From: Castor canadensis
Taxonomy: Eukaryota; Chordata; Mammalia; Rodentia; Castoridae
Length of the DNA stretch: 64,000 nt
Assembly (NCBI RefSeq): GCF_047511655.1
Contig: NC_133401.1
Span: forward strand, 10,758,001-10,822,000
Reading direction: 5' to 3'
The translations under genes and the position numbers were made by a program. Shown here in pieces: positions 46,371 to 58,299 of the stretch. A model generated the notes under the pieces. The model ran no database searches, had not been told where the DNA came from, and was given only the letters and a program-made list of their open reading frames with translations. Numbering within the stretch: position 1 is the first letter of the stretch; every line of letters starts with the position of its first letter.

Positions 46371-47118
46371 GAGTGGTGCACACTCCTGGAAATCAGCACC
46401 TCAGGAGGTATAGAGAGAGGATTTGGGTCAAGGTTAGCCCAGCAAAGAAAGTTAGCAAACCCTTATCTCAAAAAAGATGTTTGTGCATGCCAGTTATCCA
46501 AGCTACTGTGGAGTCAGAGCTAGGAAAATCAAAACCTCAGGGTGGTCTTGGCCAAAGCATGAGAACTTATTGAGGAATAACTAATGCAGGAAGGACTGGT
46601 GGTGTTACTCAGTCAGTAATGTGCCTGCCTAGCAAGTGTGAGGCCCTGAGTTCCAAGTCCAGTGTCACCCAAAACACCTCCCAAAAAGGAGTGTTACTAA
46701 ATTCCAAGATGTGTGGATTTTCCACTTTTCTTTCTCTCTGCTGATTTCTGCATTCATTCTACCACCACAGTGGAGACACAGTGTATGATTTCAATTAAAA
46801 ATTCAACTCTAGGGGCAGAAGGGGTAGTCCTGTCCCTGATAGAGCATTTGCCAGCATGCACAGGGGCCTGTGTTTTGTCCTCAGCACCACAAACAAAAAA
46901 GTCGTTCTACTGGCGTTCTTCACAGCAATTTTGTTTATAGCAAATGCATGAGTTCCAAGAGGTGAGTGCACAAGGGTCTTAGCCACAACCTGAAAAAGGC
47001 CAAAGAAGCCAGGAGTGTTGGTGCACACCTGAAAGGCCAGCATTCTCTAACTGAGGCAGAGGATCACATACCTGACACCAGCCTGGGCTAAGTAGTGAGA
47101 CTCTATCTAAAAAAAAAA
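46365..47118 (+). repeat. Plus-strand SINE cluster (B)
   Basis: Counterpart of 24085-24850: B1-like, ID-like (46590-46670), BC1/ID-like (46810-46895) and a B1 remnant (47005-47118). Confidence 0.75.
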
Positions 47119-47751
47119 ATCAAAGAGGCCAAAGAGTCAGAGAGCACCATACGAGGGAGGCACTGTGTGAATGAAGGGAATAGGAACTGCACACCTGGTC
47201 ACAGCTGCAGTGAGAAGTAGGACAGCCATGTTGTAAACAAGAGGAGCAGTTGTTTCCTGTTCTCCTGGCTTTTCTTTTCCAATTTTCCTTTCTTTCTTTT
47301 TTTTAAAATTCATATGTGCATACAATGTTTGGTTCATTTCTCCCCCCTTGTCCCCCCACCCTCTCCCCCCCACCTCCTCGATACCTGGAAGAAACCATTT
47401 TGCCCTTATCTCTAATTTTGTTGAAGCATGAGTGTAAGCAATAATAGGAAGGAACAAGGGTTTTTGTTGGTTGAGATAAGGATAGCTATACAGGGAGTTG
47501 ACTCACATTGATTTCCTGTGCATGTGTGTTACCTTCTAGGTTAATTCATTTTGATCTGTCCTTTTCTGTAGTTTTTGGTCCCCTTCTATTGGCTTCAGTT
47601 GCTTTAAAGTATCTGCTTTAGTTTCTCTGTGTGGAGGGCAACAAAAGATAGCTAATTTTGTAGGTGTCGAACCTATCCTCATATCTCCCTTGTGTGCTCT
47701 CGCTTTATCATGTGATCAAAGTTCAATCCCCTTCTTGTGTTTGCCCTTGAT

Positions 47752-50700
47752 CTAATGTCCGCATATGAGGGAGAACATACAATTTTTGGTCTTTTGGTCC
47801 AGGCTAACCTCACTCAGAATGATGTTCTCCAATTCCATCCATTTACCAGTGAATGATAACATTTCATTCTACTTCATGGCTGCATAAAATTCCATTGTGT
47901 ATAAATATCACATTTTCTTGATCCATTTGTCAGTAGTGGGGTATCTTGGCTGTTTCCATTACTTGGGTATTGTGAATAGTGCTGCAATAAACATAGTTGT
48001 GCAGGTGCCTCTGGAGTAACCTGTGTCACAGTCTTTTGGGTATATCCCCAAGAGTGGTATTGCTGGATCAAATGGTAGATCAATGTTTAGCTTTTTAAGT
48101 AGCCTCCAAATTTTTTTCCAGAGTGGTGGTACTAGTTTACATTCCCACCAGCAGTGTAAGAGGGTTCCTTTTTCCCCACATCCTCAGCAACACTTGTTGT
48201 TAGTGGTGTTGCTAAGGATGGCTATTCTAACAGGGGTGAGGTGGAATCTCAGTGTGGTTTTAATTTGCATTTCCTTTATTGCTAGAGATGGTGAGCATTT
48301 TTTCATGTTTTTTGGCCATTTGAATTTCTTCTTTTGAGAAAGTTCTGTTTAGTTCACTTGCCCATTTCTTTATTGGTTCATTAATTTTGGGAGAATTTAG
48401 TTTTTTATGTTCCCTATATATTCTGGTTATCAGTCCTTCGTCTGATGTGTAGCTGGCAAATGTTTTTTCCCACTCTGTGGGTGGTCTCTTCAGTTTAGAG
48501 ACCATTTCTTTTGTTGAGCAGAAGCTTTTTAACTTTATGAAGACCCATTTATCTATGCTATCTCTTAGTTGCTGTGTAGCTGTGGTTCCATTGAGAAAGT
48601 CCTTACCTATACCTATTAGTTCCAGAGTATTTCCTACTGTTTCCTGTACCAACTTTAGAGTTTGGGGTCTGATATTAAGATCCTTGATCCATTTAGAGTT
48701 AATATTGGTATAGGGTGATGTACATGGATCTAGTTTCAGTTTTTTGCAGACTGCTAACCAGTTTTCCCAGCAGCTTTTGTTGAAGAGGCTGTCTTTTCTC
48801 CATCATATATTTTTAGTGCCTTTGTCAAAGGCAAGTTGGTTATAGTTGTGTGGCTTCATATCTGGGTCCTCTATTCTGTTCCACTTGTCTTCATGTCTGT
48901 TTTTGTGCCAGTACCATGCTGTTTTTATCGTTATTGCTTTGTAATATAGTTTGAAGTCAGGTATTGTGATACCTCCTGCATTGTTCTTTTGACTGAGTAT
49001 TGCCTTGGCTATTCGTGGCCTCTTGTGTTTCCATATAAATTTAGCGGTAGATTTTTCAATGTATTTAATGAATGTCATTGGAATTTTGATGGGAATTGCA
49101 TTAAACATGTAGATTACTTTTGGGAGTATAGACATTTTTATTATGTTGATTCTACCAATCCATGAGCATTGGCGATCTCTCCACTTTCTATAGTCTTCCT
49201 CAATCTCTTTCTTCAGATGTTTATAGTTTTCCTTGTAGATGTCATTCACATCCTTTGTTAAGTTTACACCTAGATATTTGATTTTCTTTGAGGCTATTGT
49301 AAATGGAACTGTGTTCATATATTCTTTCTCAGTTTGTTCATTATTAGTGTATAGAAATGCCAATGATTTTTCTATGTTGATTTTATATCCTGCTACCTTG
49401 CTATAGCTATTGATGGTTTCCAGGAGCTTTTGAGTAGAGTTTTTTTGGGTCTTTAAAGTATAGGATCATGTCATCTGCAAATATGGATATTTTGACAGTT
49501 TCTTTACCTATTTGTATTCATTTTATTCCTTCTTCTTGCCTAATTTCTCTGGCTAGGAATTCCAGTACTATGTTGAATAGGAGTGGAGATAGTGGGCATC
49601 CTTGTCTTGTTCTGATTATAAAAGGAATGGTTTCAGATTTTCTCCGTTAAGTGTAATGCTGGCTGTAGGTTTGTCATATATAGCTTTTATAAAGTTGAGG
49701 CACTTTCCTTCGATTCCTAGTTTTCTTGGAGCTTTTATCATGAAATGGTGTTGGATCTTATCAAAGGCTTTTTCTGCATCTATTGAGATGATCAAGTGGT
49801 TTTTGTCTTTGCTTCTGTTAATGTAGTTTATTATGTTTATTGATATTCATATGTTGAACCAAACCTGCATTCCTGGGATGAAGCCTACTTGGTCGTGGTG
49901 AATGAGCTTTTTGTTGTGTTGTTGAATTCGGTTTGCCATTGATTTTATTGAAGATTTTTACATCAATGTTCATTAAGGAGATTGGCCTGTAGTTCTCCTT
50001 TTTGGAGGTGTCTTTGCCTGGTTTGGGGATAGGTGTAGTACTGGCTTCATAAAATGTGTTTGTCAGTTTTCCTTCCTTTTCTATTTCATGGAACAGTTTA
50101 AGGAGGGTTGGTATCAGTTCTTTAAAGGTCTGATAGAATTCAGCAGAGAATCCATCAAGTTCTGAACTTTTCTTTTTGGAGAGACTTTTGATTGCTGCTT
50201 CAATTTCATTTTGTGTTATAGATCTATTCAGGTGATTAATTTCCTCTTGGTTCAGTTTTAGATGATCATGTGTATCTAGAAATCTGTCTATTTCTTTAAG
50301 ATTTTTGAATTTATTTGCATATAGTTTCTCAAAGTAGTCTCTGATGATTTCCTGGACTTCTATGTTGTTTGTTGTTATCACTCCTTTTGCATTCCTGATT
50401 CTACTAATTTGTGTTTTTTCTCTCCTTATTTAGGTCAGGTTTGCCAGGGGTCTGTCATCTTGTTTATTTTTTCAAAGAACCAACTTTTTGTTTCATTAAT
50501 TTTTTGTATGGTTTTTTTTTTTGTTTCTATTTCATTAATTTCAGCTCTTATTTTTATTATTTCTCTCCTTCTATTTGTTTTGGGATTTGCTTGTTCTTGT
50601 TTTTCTAGGAGTTTGAGATGTATCATTAGGTCATTGATTTGGGATCTTTCAGTCTTTTTAATAAATGCACTCATGGCTATAAACTTTCCTCTCAGGACTG

Positions 50701-51576
50701 CCTTTGCTGTGTCCCATACGTTTGAGTAGGTTGTGTTTTCATTTTCATTGACTTCCAGGAACTTTTTAATTTCCTCTTTCATTTCATCAATGACCCATTG
50801 TTCATTAAGTAATGAGTTATTCTGTTTCCAGCTGTTTGCATGTTTTTTGTCTTTACTTTTGTTGTTGAGTTCTAGTTTAACTGCATTGTGATCAGATAGT
50901 ATGCATGGTATAATTTCTATTTTCTTATATTTGCTGAGGCTTGCTTTGTGCCCTAGGATATGATCTGTTTTGGAGAAGGTTCCATGGGTTGCTGAGAACA
51001 ATGTATATTTTGTAGAGGTTGGATGAAATGTTCTGTAGACATCTACTAGGTCAATTTGATCTATTGCCTATTTTAGATCTTGGATTTCTTTATTGATTTT
51101 TTGTTTGGATGACCTATCTATTGATGATAATGGGGTGTTAAAGTCTCCCACAACCACTGTGTTGGCATTTATATATGCTTTTAGGTCTTTCAGGGTATGT
51201 TTGATGAAATTGGGTGTGTTGACATTGGGTGCATACAGATTGATGATTATTTTTCCTTTTGGTCTATTTCCCCTTTTGTTAGTATGGAATGTCCTTCTTT
51301 ATCTCATTTGATCAATGTAGGTTTGAAGTCTACTTTGTCAGAGATAAGTATGGCTACTCCTGCCCGTTTTTGGGGGCCATTGGCTTGGTAAATCTTCTTG
51401 CAGCTTTTCATCCTAAGCCTATGCTTATTTCTGTCAGTGAGATGGGTCTCCTGTAAGCAACAAATTGTTGGATCTTCATTTTTAATCCATTTCGTCAAGT
51501 GGTGCCTTTTGATGGGGGAATTAAGTCCATTAACATTAAGTGCTAATACTGATAGGTTTGTGGTGATTCCTGTCAT
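47752..51576 (-). pseudogene. L1 ORF2 pseudogene (endonuclease and reverse transcriptase)
   Basis: ORF2p nicks DNA and reverse transcribes L1 RNA. The span from Met at 51576 to TAG at 47752-47754 is 3825 bp, the normal ORF2 length. The endonuclease start contains LNVNGLNSPIKRHH and CCLQETHL. The reverse-transcriptase box FADD lies at 49470-49481. The C-terminal part includes [20 protein letters not shown], and the end reads SLICGH. Stops and frameshifts interrupt it, for example near 51304, 50435, 49818 and 48803, so no full protein is possible. Confidence 0.9.
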
Positions 51577-51769
51577 TTAGTTGTCTTAGTTGTTTCAAGG
51601 TTTGATTGTGTGTCCCTAAGTTGAGGTTACTCTCTGCTTTCTTGCTTTTTCTTTTCCTGTAGTTTGGTGCTGTCCCTGCCCTTTTGTGGTTATGTTGGAT
51701 TTCACTTTCTATGTGCAGCATCCCTTGAAGATTCTTTTGTAGTGGTGTCTTTTTGGTCACATATTGTTT

Positions 51770-52776
51770 TAGTTTCTGATTATCATTGAAGACTTTTATT
51801 GCTCCATCTATTTTGAATGATAGTTTTGCTGGGTTGAGTATCCTGGGGTTGAAGTTATTTTCATCCAGTGCCCGGAAGATCTAACCCCAAGCTCTTCTTG
51901 CTTTTAATGTTTCTGTTGAGAAGTCTGCTGTGATTTTGATGGGTTTACCTTTGTATGTTATTTGTTTTTTTCTCTCTTACAGCCTTCAATATTCTTTCTC
52001 TAGTTTCTGTACTTGTTGTTTTAATGATAATACATCATGGGGTTGTTCTATTTTGATCTGGTCTGTTTGGTGTTCTGGAGGCCTCTTGCATCTGTATGGG
52101 AACAGATTTCTCTAGATTTGGGAAATTTTCGGTTACTATTTTGTTGAATATATTACACATTCCCTTTGCTTGCATCTCTTCTCCTTCTTCAATGGCCATG
52201 ATTCTCAGGTTTGGTCTTTTGATGGAGTCAGTGAGGTCTTGCATTTTCTTTTCACAGGTCTTGAGTTGTTTAACAGTTCTTCAGTTTTTCCTTTAACTAC
52301 AATTTCATCTTTGAGTTCTGAGATTCTGGCTTCCATTTTGTTTTGCAATTCTGTTTCATTCTTTTTTCTGAGGTTTTCCATATCCTGGTTCATTTCTTCT
52401 TTAATGTTGTCTATTTTTGTCCTGAGTTCATTTATCTCTTTATTAATAGTATTCTTTGTTTCACTTTGGTGTTTGTACAGTGCTTCTATGGTTTCTTTTA
52501 TTTCTTCTTGTGCTTTTTCAAATTCTCTATTTTTGTTGTCTTGGAATTTCTTGAGTGTCTCCTGTACAGTTTGGTTGACCATATCCAGTATATCTGTATA
52601 AAATTCTCATTGATTACCTGTAGTATTTCTTCTTTTATATTATTCTTGTGGGCTTCATTGGGTTCTTTGGCATATTTTATCTCCATTTTGTTGGAGTCTG
52701 GGTCTGAGTATCTGCTTTCTTCATTTCCCTCTGGTTCCTGTAGTAATTTTTTGCTATGGGGAAACTGGTTTCCCAT
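51770..52776 (-). pseudogene. L1 ORF1 pseudogene
   Basis: The Met at 52776 opens a frame with GNQFPHSKKLLQEPEGNEE. A frameshift near 52600 moves the coiled-coil part (NREFEKAQEEIKETIEALY) into another frame. A further piece at 52035-52244 carries the RNA-binding domain (RPNLRIMAIEEGEE). The ending near 51770 is approximate. It is not functional. Confidence 0.82.
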
Positions 52777-53506
52777 TTTTTCTGTCTTCCCATCATTGTT
52801 CTTGGTGCTGTTATTGTCCCTGTACTGTGTGCAATTGAGTATTTTCTAGCTTGTAATAATAACAGTGGTGATATTTGGAATGGAAGGGTGAGAGGAGATG
52901 GAAAGCAAAGAAGTGAAAGAAAAAGGGAAAAACCAACAAACAAGTGGAAAAAACAACAAACAAACAAACAAACAAAGTGTTTCAAAGATATAAACAGGGA
53001 GAGATAGTTTACTATCAACAGTAAGCTGAACAGGTATTAGAGAGACAGAGAGAGGATTGAAAATAAAAATTAAAAAAAATCTCCTAGTTCAAATGCAATA
53101 AAGTTCCAGTCTTAGTAATTTTGGTGTTCATCCCTCAGCCTCCAATCCTGGAGATGGTGTCTCAGAAGTAGTTCTGTTGTTGTCTCATCAAAGGGAAAAA
53201 AAACTTGTGGTCCGTGCCTTCCCAAGCTGTCTGGGCTCTGGCGTCTGGCAGTGGTGCAGGAGCCCTCCTGGCTTCCCCATTTAACATGGAGTAGAGATGC
53301 TCTGCACAGGCTGGAGGTATGGAGGGGTGAAAGTTTTGCCTCTTCTCTGTGGTTTTTCCTGCAAGGTTTATCTCCAGCGTCTCTCCAAGATTTTACTTTA
53401 GGAGGCACACTTTCTGCTTCCTCCCTCTAGCCACCATCTTGGAATCTCTATTGCTGTCACTAAGTTCTCGCCTCCACGTCATCACTCCAAGGCTAAATCT
53501 CTTTGT

Positions 53507-53585
53507 TTCTTTTCCTCCTCTTCCTGCAGCTTGAGTCCAAGGTGTTTGAGATCACAGACTTCACTACTGCCTCAGAGTGGGAAAG
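53507..53585 (+). pseudogene. RAB3GAP1: RAB3GAP1-like exon fragment
   Basis: A strong pyrimidine tract (53507-53528) and CTGCAG precede an exon-like stretch. It reads SKVFEITDFTTASEWER in the frame from 53536, almost identical to the N-terminus of RAB3GAP1 (catalytic subunit of the Rab3 GTPase-activating complex) as I recall it. The match stops after GAAAG at 53585. The following ATGAGT could be a donor GTGAGT with its first base changed. The next RAB3GAP1 residues are absent. It may be a stray exon or part of a chimeric retrocopy. It is too short to be functional here. Confidence 0.55.
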
Positions 53586-53729
53586 ATGAGTCGCATCTTT
53601 GGTTACCAGCAGCCTGGGCCCCGACATCCCCCACCACTTCCCCAACTCATACACAACATATGAGACTTCTGTTTGGCAGAAGGAGGAGAGCCGCGGGTCT
53701 TCCCTGCACCTCTATATGGTCGGCTCTCC
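53586..53729. other. B-only sequence after the exon fragment
   Basis: GC-richer text with open frames in all three plus-strand phases. No family recognised. A/B homology resumes at about 53730. Confidence 0.45.
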
Positions 53730-54490
53730 ATTTTTTCAAGGAGAAAAGGGTGTCCAAGTTTATCAACAGGCAAAAAAGAAGAAATTATACTTTATCACTG
53801 CAATACATTTTATATTATCCCAATATCATTTAGAAACTAAACGTAAACATTTATTCTATATTCCTCTTGTGTAAGGGAAGGAGCCAACAGGGAATTTCAG
53901 GGGGAAAAGTTGGTGATTCTGGGGAACTCAGCCGGCATGGAGAGCTAACAGACACCTGGAACAAAGTGCATTTTGCCTGCAGAACAGAAAGTAGTTGGTG
54001 AAGGATTGTCTTTGCAATCAAAGTAAGGACAGTAGTAGGTGAGAAGAGTCTGTCCATGTGTGTTGACATCCTTTAGGGTTCTTCTTCCAGTGTGAGTTTA
54101 GTTGAGGAAATCTTACAGAAAGGACTAAAGAGGACTGTTTCTTCTTTGAAGGGTTGGGACTTCAGGTGCATATGATACCATTGCAGGCAGCCTTGTCCTG
54201 TACAGTGAGGGGACAAACAATGAAATGTAAGGGGGACCCTGATTCTGTGGTGGGTTTTAGGATTATTCTACTTCCTTTAGTTCAGATTTCTCAGTAACCA
54301 AAAATGGCATATTTTGGGAGTATCATTCTCAGTCCAGCTTACCAGGTAGTGGAGGTAGTTGAGGCTGCAGTTTACCTTCCATTCCCCATGTACTTTGAGC
54401 ACATGGGCAAAAATTTGGGTACTGAGATATCCTCAGGCCAGCAGGGAGAAACCGCACCTCCACCCTGCCACTACACAGTCCTAGCTGAAC
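53730..54490. other. Duplicated unassigned sequence (B)
   Basis: Matches A 25007-25570 and then 30435-30560. No gene recognised. Confidence 0.5.
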
Positions 54491-55060
54491 ATTGAGAATA
54501 AAAAGAAAATTATAGACCAATTTCCTTAAGGAACACAGATGCAAAAATCTTAATTTAATACCTGCAAACCAAATTCAACATCATAGTAGATAGACCATAT
54601 TCCATGATCAAATGGTTTCATTGCAGACATGCAAGGATGGTTCAACATATGCAAATGCATTACTGCAAAACAGCATGGAAACAGAATAAAGGACAAAATC
54701 ACATGACCATATTAACAGATGCAGGAAAGCCTTTCATAAAAGTAAACATACCTTCCTGATAAAAGCTCTGAAGAAACTGGGAATCAATGAAATGTGCCTG
54801 AATATAAAAAGGCTCTATATGACAAGACCATAAACAAAATTGTACTAAGTTGGAAAAAACTGAAAGCATTTCCCCAAAAATCAGGAACAAGACAAGGGTG
54901 TCCTTTCCCTACACTCTTAAACTGCTTGAATTCCTAGCCAGAACAATTCAGCAAGAGAGTAAAGAGAAGGGACACAAATGGGAAGGAAGAAGCAAATTAC
55001 CCCTATTTTAGATGGCATGATTCTAAAGTTAAAAGACACTAAATACTCTACCAATAATAC
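54491..55060 (+). mobile_element. L1 ORF2 fragment, plus strand
   Basis: Reads as L1 reverse-transcriptase text (complement-equivalent of about 49480-49950), with several stops. Both ends are truncated. Confidence 0.75.
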
Positions 55061-55279
55061 TTATATCTGCTGAACACTTTTGGGAAAGTACAGATAGTTT
55101 TCCTTCTTCCTTCCTCATATGAGTGCCTTTTCTTTCATTTTCTCATCACATTGTCCTGACAGGAACATTCAGCAGGGCTTGAAGAGAAGGGGTGGAATTG
55201 ACCATCCCTGTCCAAGTGAGCAGGCTGCCTCCTGATCAAGAGAGAAAATGCCCAGTCTTTCACAATGAAGTGTGATGTT

Positions 55280-55830
55280 AGCCAGGGGCATTTTTAGTAT
55301 CTATTATCAGGATGAGGAAGTTCCCTTCTAATGCCAGATTTCTTTGAGTTTTGATCATGGAAGGGATTTTGTATTTTGCCAAAGGCTGTACTTGTATGTA
55401 TTGAGATTTTTTATGTGGTTTTGGATTCATGATTTTTATTATATTGTTATCAATGGCTTTTAATGGATTCCTTAGGATTTTGTAAATATACCTGTGAATA
55501 GAGATCATTTTACTTCTTCATTTCTAAATATTTCTAACTATATTAATCTCCTATCCTTTCATTTTCACCAATTGAAGGGTGGCTTATTCTTGAGTTCCTG
55601 GTTAAATCTCACATGGCTGTCATATCTAATACTTTTTGTATGTTTCTGCATTCAGTTTGATAGAATTTTATTAGGATTTCTGTGTCTGTACTCATGAGGG
55701 ATTTTAATCTGTAGTTTTCTGTTACATTTCATATACACATAAGACTGACTGCATAGAGTGAACTCAGAAGTGTCATCTCCTTTTCTAGTTTTTGAAGAGT
55801 TTGTGAAGAATTCATATTCTTTAAATGCTT
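55280..55830 (-). mobile_element. Old L1 fragment, minus strand
   Basis: The plus strand resembles the complement of the ORF2 reverse-transcriptase region of an old family. It is highly diverged. 55830-56430 after it is unassigned. Confidence 0.5.
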
Positions 55831-56429
55831 GGTAAAATTCAAAGTGAAGAGATGAAAGATAGCCCCTGGGAAGCAGAAATCTCTGCATTATATTCACTTT
55901 CACTGAGATGTTTTCATGGAGTTAAATTGAACTGGAGCCAAGCTGGGACCCAACATAACTGGCTGGTTTCTTCTAATAAATCTAAAGGTGCTTGATAACT
56001 ATCTGATTTTAGATTTCAGTATGTTTGTCATGTTTGTTATTGTCATTGGCAATAACATTGCCATATATGGGACATGATGGGATATTATGTGCTTTGTGGA
56101 ATGATTGAGTCTGGCTTCTCAACATTTCCATCTCACATACTCAACATTTCTCTGTCATATGAGAACATTTGAAATTTGCTCTTTTAGCAACCGAAATATG
56201 CAAGCCATGATTACTAACTGTAGTCATGACACTGTGCAGTATATCAGTAGAATTCATTCCTCCTGCTTAACTGAAACTGTGCACCCTTTGTTCAACAGCT
56301 CCCCTTCCCACCCCACCCCAGCCACTTAGAGAAGTCAGGCTTCCTAGCAACTCATGAAGCAAGGTGAGATGGATTTGCCATTCAATGCAAATAGTTCAAA
56401 AGCCCCTATTTTTACAAAACCAATCATGA

Positions 56430-56520
56430 AAAAAAGATTGGAGGAGTGGCTCAAGTGGAAGAGCACTTGCCTGGCAAGCCCTGAGTTCAAATCCAGTGCC
56501 AGCAAACAAAAGACAAGAAG
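56430..56520 (+). repeat. SINE, ID-like
   Basis: GAGGAGTGGCTCAAGTGG (box A) and CCCTGAGTTCAAATCCAG (box B), then an A-rich end. Confidence 0.82.
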
Positions 56521-56549
56521 TCAAACTTTGATGTTTGGTTTTTAAATAT

Positions 56550-57070
56550 TCTGTATGTAAGTGACATTGTGTAGTACTTGTTCATTCTACATATCTGCTA
56601 TTTCCTACTGACCTACGCCTCCCCCGTTCCTCCTCCACTATACTATATCTGCTAACTAGTGTTGTCTTCTACCTCTGTATATTTGATTTTTCAAAATTAC
56701 ACATGTAAGTGACATCATGGAATCTTTTCCTTTCTGTGTCTGGCTTGCTTCACTTTGTGTGAAATCCTCTAGGCTTATCTCTGTTTTGACAAATAGCAAG
56801 ATCACATTCTTTGTTTATCCATTGATGTACACGTAGTTTGTTTCCATGTCTTGGCTGCTGTGAATAAAGCTGCAGTGACCATGGTGGAGCAAATTATCTT
56901 TACAAGGTGATAATTTCTCGATGCTTAGAGATACACCCAGAAGAGCGATTGCTGGGTCACAAGATACTTCCAGTTTTAAAGTCTTTAGAATCCTCATACC
57001 GTTCTCTATTATGGCTGTGCTCACCACATTCCAACATTGTACAGGCGTTCCCTTTTTCCTGATCATTGTT
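56550..57070 (-). mobile_element. Old L1 3' fragment, minus strand
   Basis: The plus strand from about 56760 reads as the complement of the ORF2 C-terminus (a minus-strand frame at 56815-57066 includes EVSCDPAIALLGVSL). Diverged. Confidence 0.65.
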
Positions 57071-57700
57071 AGAAATGAATTTGAGATATTGGGGTGTCAT
57101 GAGACAGATGACAGAACTCAGGTGTCAATAGGCTAGGCAAAATTGACTTCTGCAGAAGGGTGTGCCACAGACAGAGTCCTGTTAGCAAGCACACTGGGTG
57201 GGAAGTCTGCTAAGGATTGATCTCTAATGCAAGCTGCCCCTCACCCTGACTGAATGGGTTTCAGGTGGGGCAAGTGACCTTGGAGCAGGAAGAGCAAAGA
57301 TTTACCTGAACAAGTAAGCAAGCAGTTTTTGAGACTTGGGCACCTGGTAATCACATGAATTTGCTCATCTAAGAAGAACCGCCTTTTGTTTTAAACAGGA
57401 ATTTATTTGGTTAAGTGACATCTCCCAAGACACATAGGATACAATTTGGGGGAAGTTAAGCTGACATCTGTACAATGATAATATACTATGCATGAACCCA
57501 TTTGACAGAAAAGACCTGACGATTTGATTCTTACATCCTTACCATCAGCCCGACTCCCGGGTCCACTGTTTGTTGTGTCATCTCCCAGAGGCAGGTGAGT
57601 CACAAGCCTGACTATCAAGCAGCAGCTTGAAGAGGGATGGCAAACCCCACCGAGGAGAAAGAGGCCTGTGGTTCATCCCCTTCAGTGCAGTGCTGCTGGA
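57071..57700. other. Unassigned sequence
   Basis: No gene or repeat recognised. Confidence 0.5.
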
Positions 57701-57950
57701 TGTGTCTCCTGGATAGCTTGATGCCTTATTTTGTATCCTGCAACTTTACTGGATTCATTTATTAATCTAGCAGCTTTTTGTGGACACTTTGGATGTGTCA
57801 CATACTGGATCATATCATTTGCAAGTAAAGAGAGGTTTCCTTATTCCTTTTTCTTGGATGCATGTTCTTTCTTTTTCTTGTCTGATTGCTGTTACTAGTA
57901 TCTATTTGTTCTGTGATGTAGGGAGACCCACATGTGTCTAGCCCTCCACC
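57701..57950 (-). mobile_element. Old L1 ORF2 scrap
   Basis: Complement-strand similarity to the region around the FADD box (TTTGCAAGTAAAGAG at about 57819). Short and worn. Confidence 0.5.
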
Positions 57951-58069
57951 TTGAGAGCTAGGTGTTTTGTATACAGACTCTCAGGTAAGAGCTGTGAACA
58001 CTGGGACACAATTCAGGACAGCTTCCGGGAGTAATCAATGAACCTGTTCTTTTGTTTTGTTTGGTTTTA

Positions 58070-58290
58070 TTTGTTGTTTGGCTGGTTGGTTTTGCTTACA
58101 GTACTTGGGACTGAATTCAGGACTTTGCACTTTCTAGGGTTGCCCTCTATCACTTGAACCAAACCACAGCCCTTTTGGCTTAGTGTATTTTTTCAGGTAG
58201 GGTCTCCTGCTTTTGCCCAGGGCCTGCCTTGGACTGAGATTCTTCTAACTCTGCCTCCCCCATGGCTGGTCCACAATCAGGTGCCCACAC
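58070..58290 (-). repeat. Composite SINE
   Basis: A diverged ID-like complement (TGAATTCAGGACTTTGC) with a B1-like half. Confidence 0.6.
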
Positions 58291-58299
58291 ACCAAACCC

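Larger units (their letters stand above)
47285..53447 (-). mobile_element. Nearly full-length L1, minus strand, inactive
   Basis: The 3' end is at about 47305 next to a T-rich run (poly(A) of the minus strand, 47285-47304). The 5' end is at about 53447 (complement of GATTCCAAGATGGTGGCTAG). It has a G-rich 3' UTR tract (complement at about 47342-47376), ORF2, ORF1 and a short 5' UTR. No target duplication is evident, and 280 bp of further sequence separates its 5' end from resumed A/B homology. Both ORFs are broken by stops or frameshifts. Confidence 0.9.
37313..54490. repeat. Segmental duplication unit B (shortened, L1-interrupted)
   Basis: Collinear with A but missing five A segments, as listed under unit A. 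It lacks the ERV, galectin exon 3, the 24-bp minisatellite and the L1 3' fragments of A. It has its own insert at about 47278-53729, including an almost complete L1. Confidence 0.9.

Noticed and set aside
47752..51576. Active L1 ORF2
   Set aside because: Length is normal, but several stops and frameshifts interrupt it.
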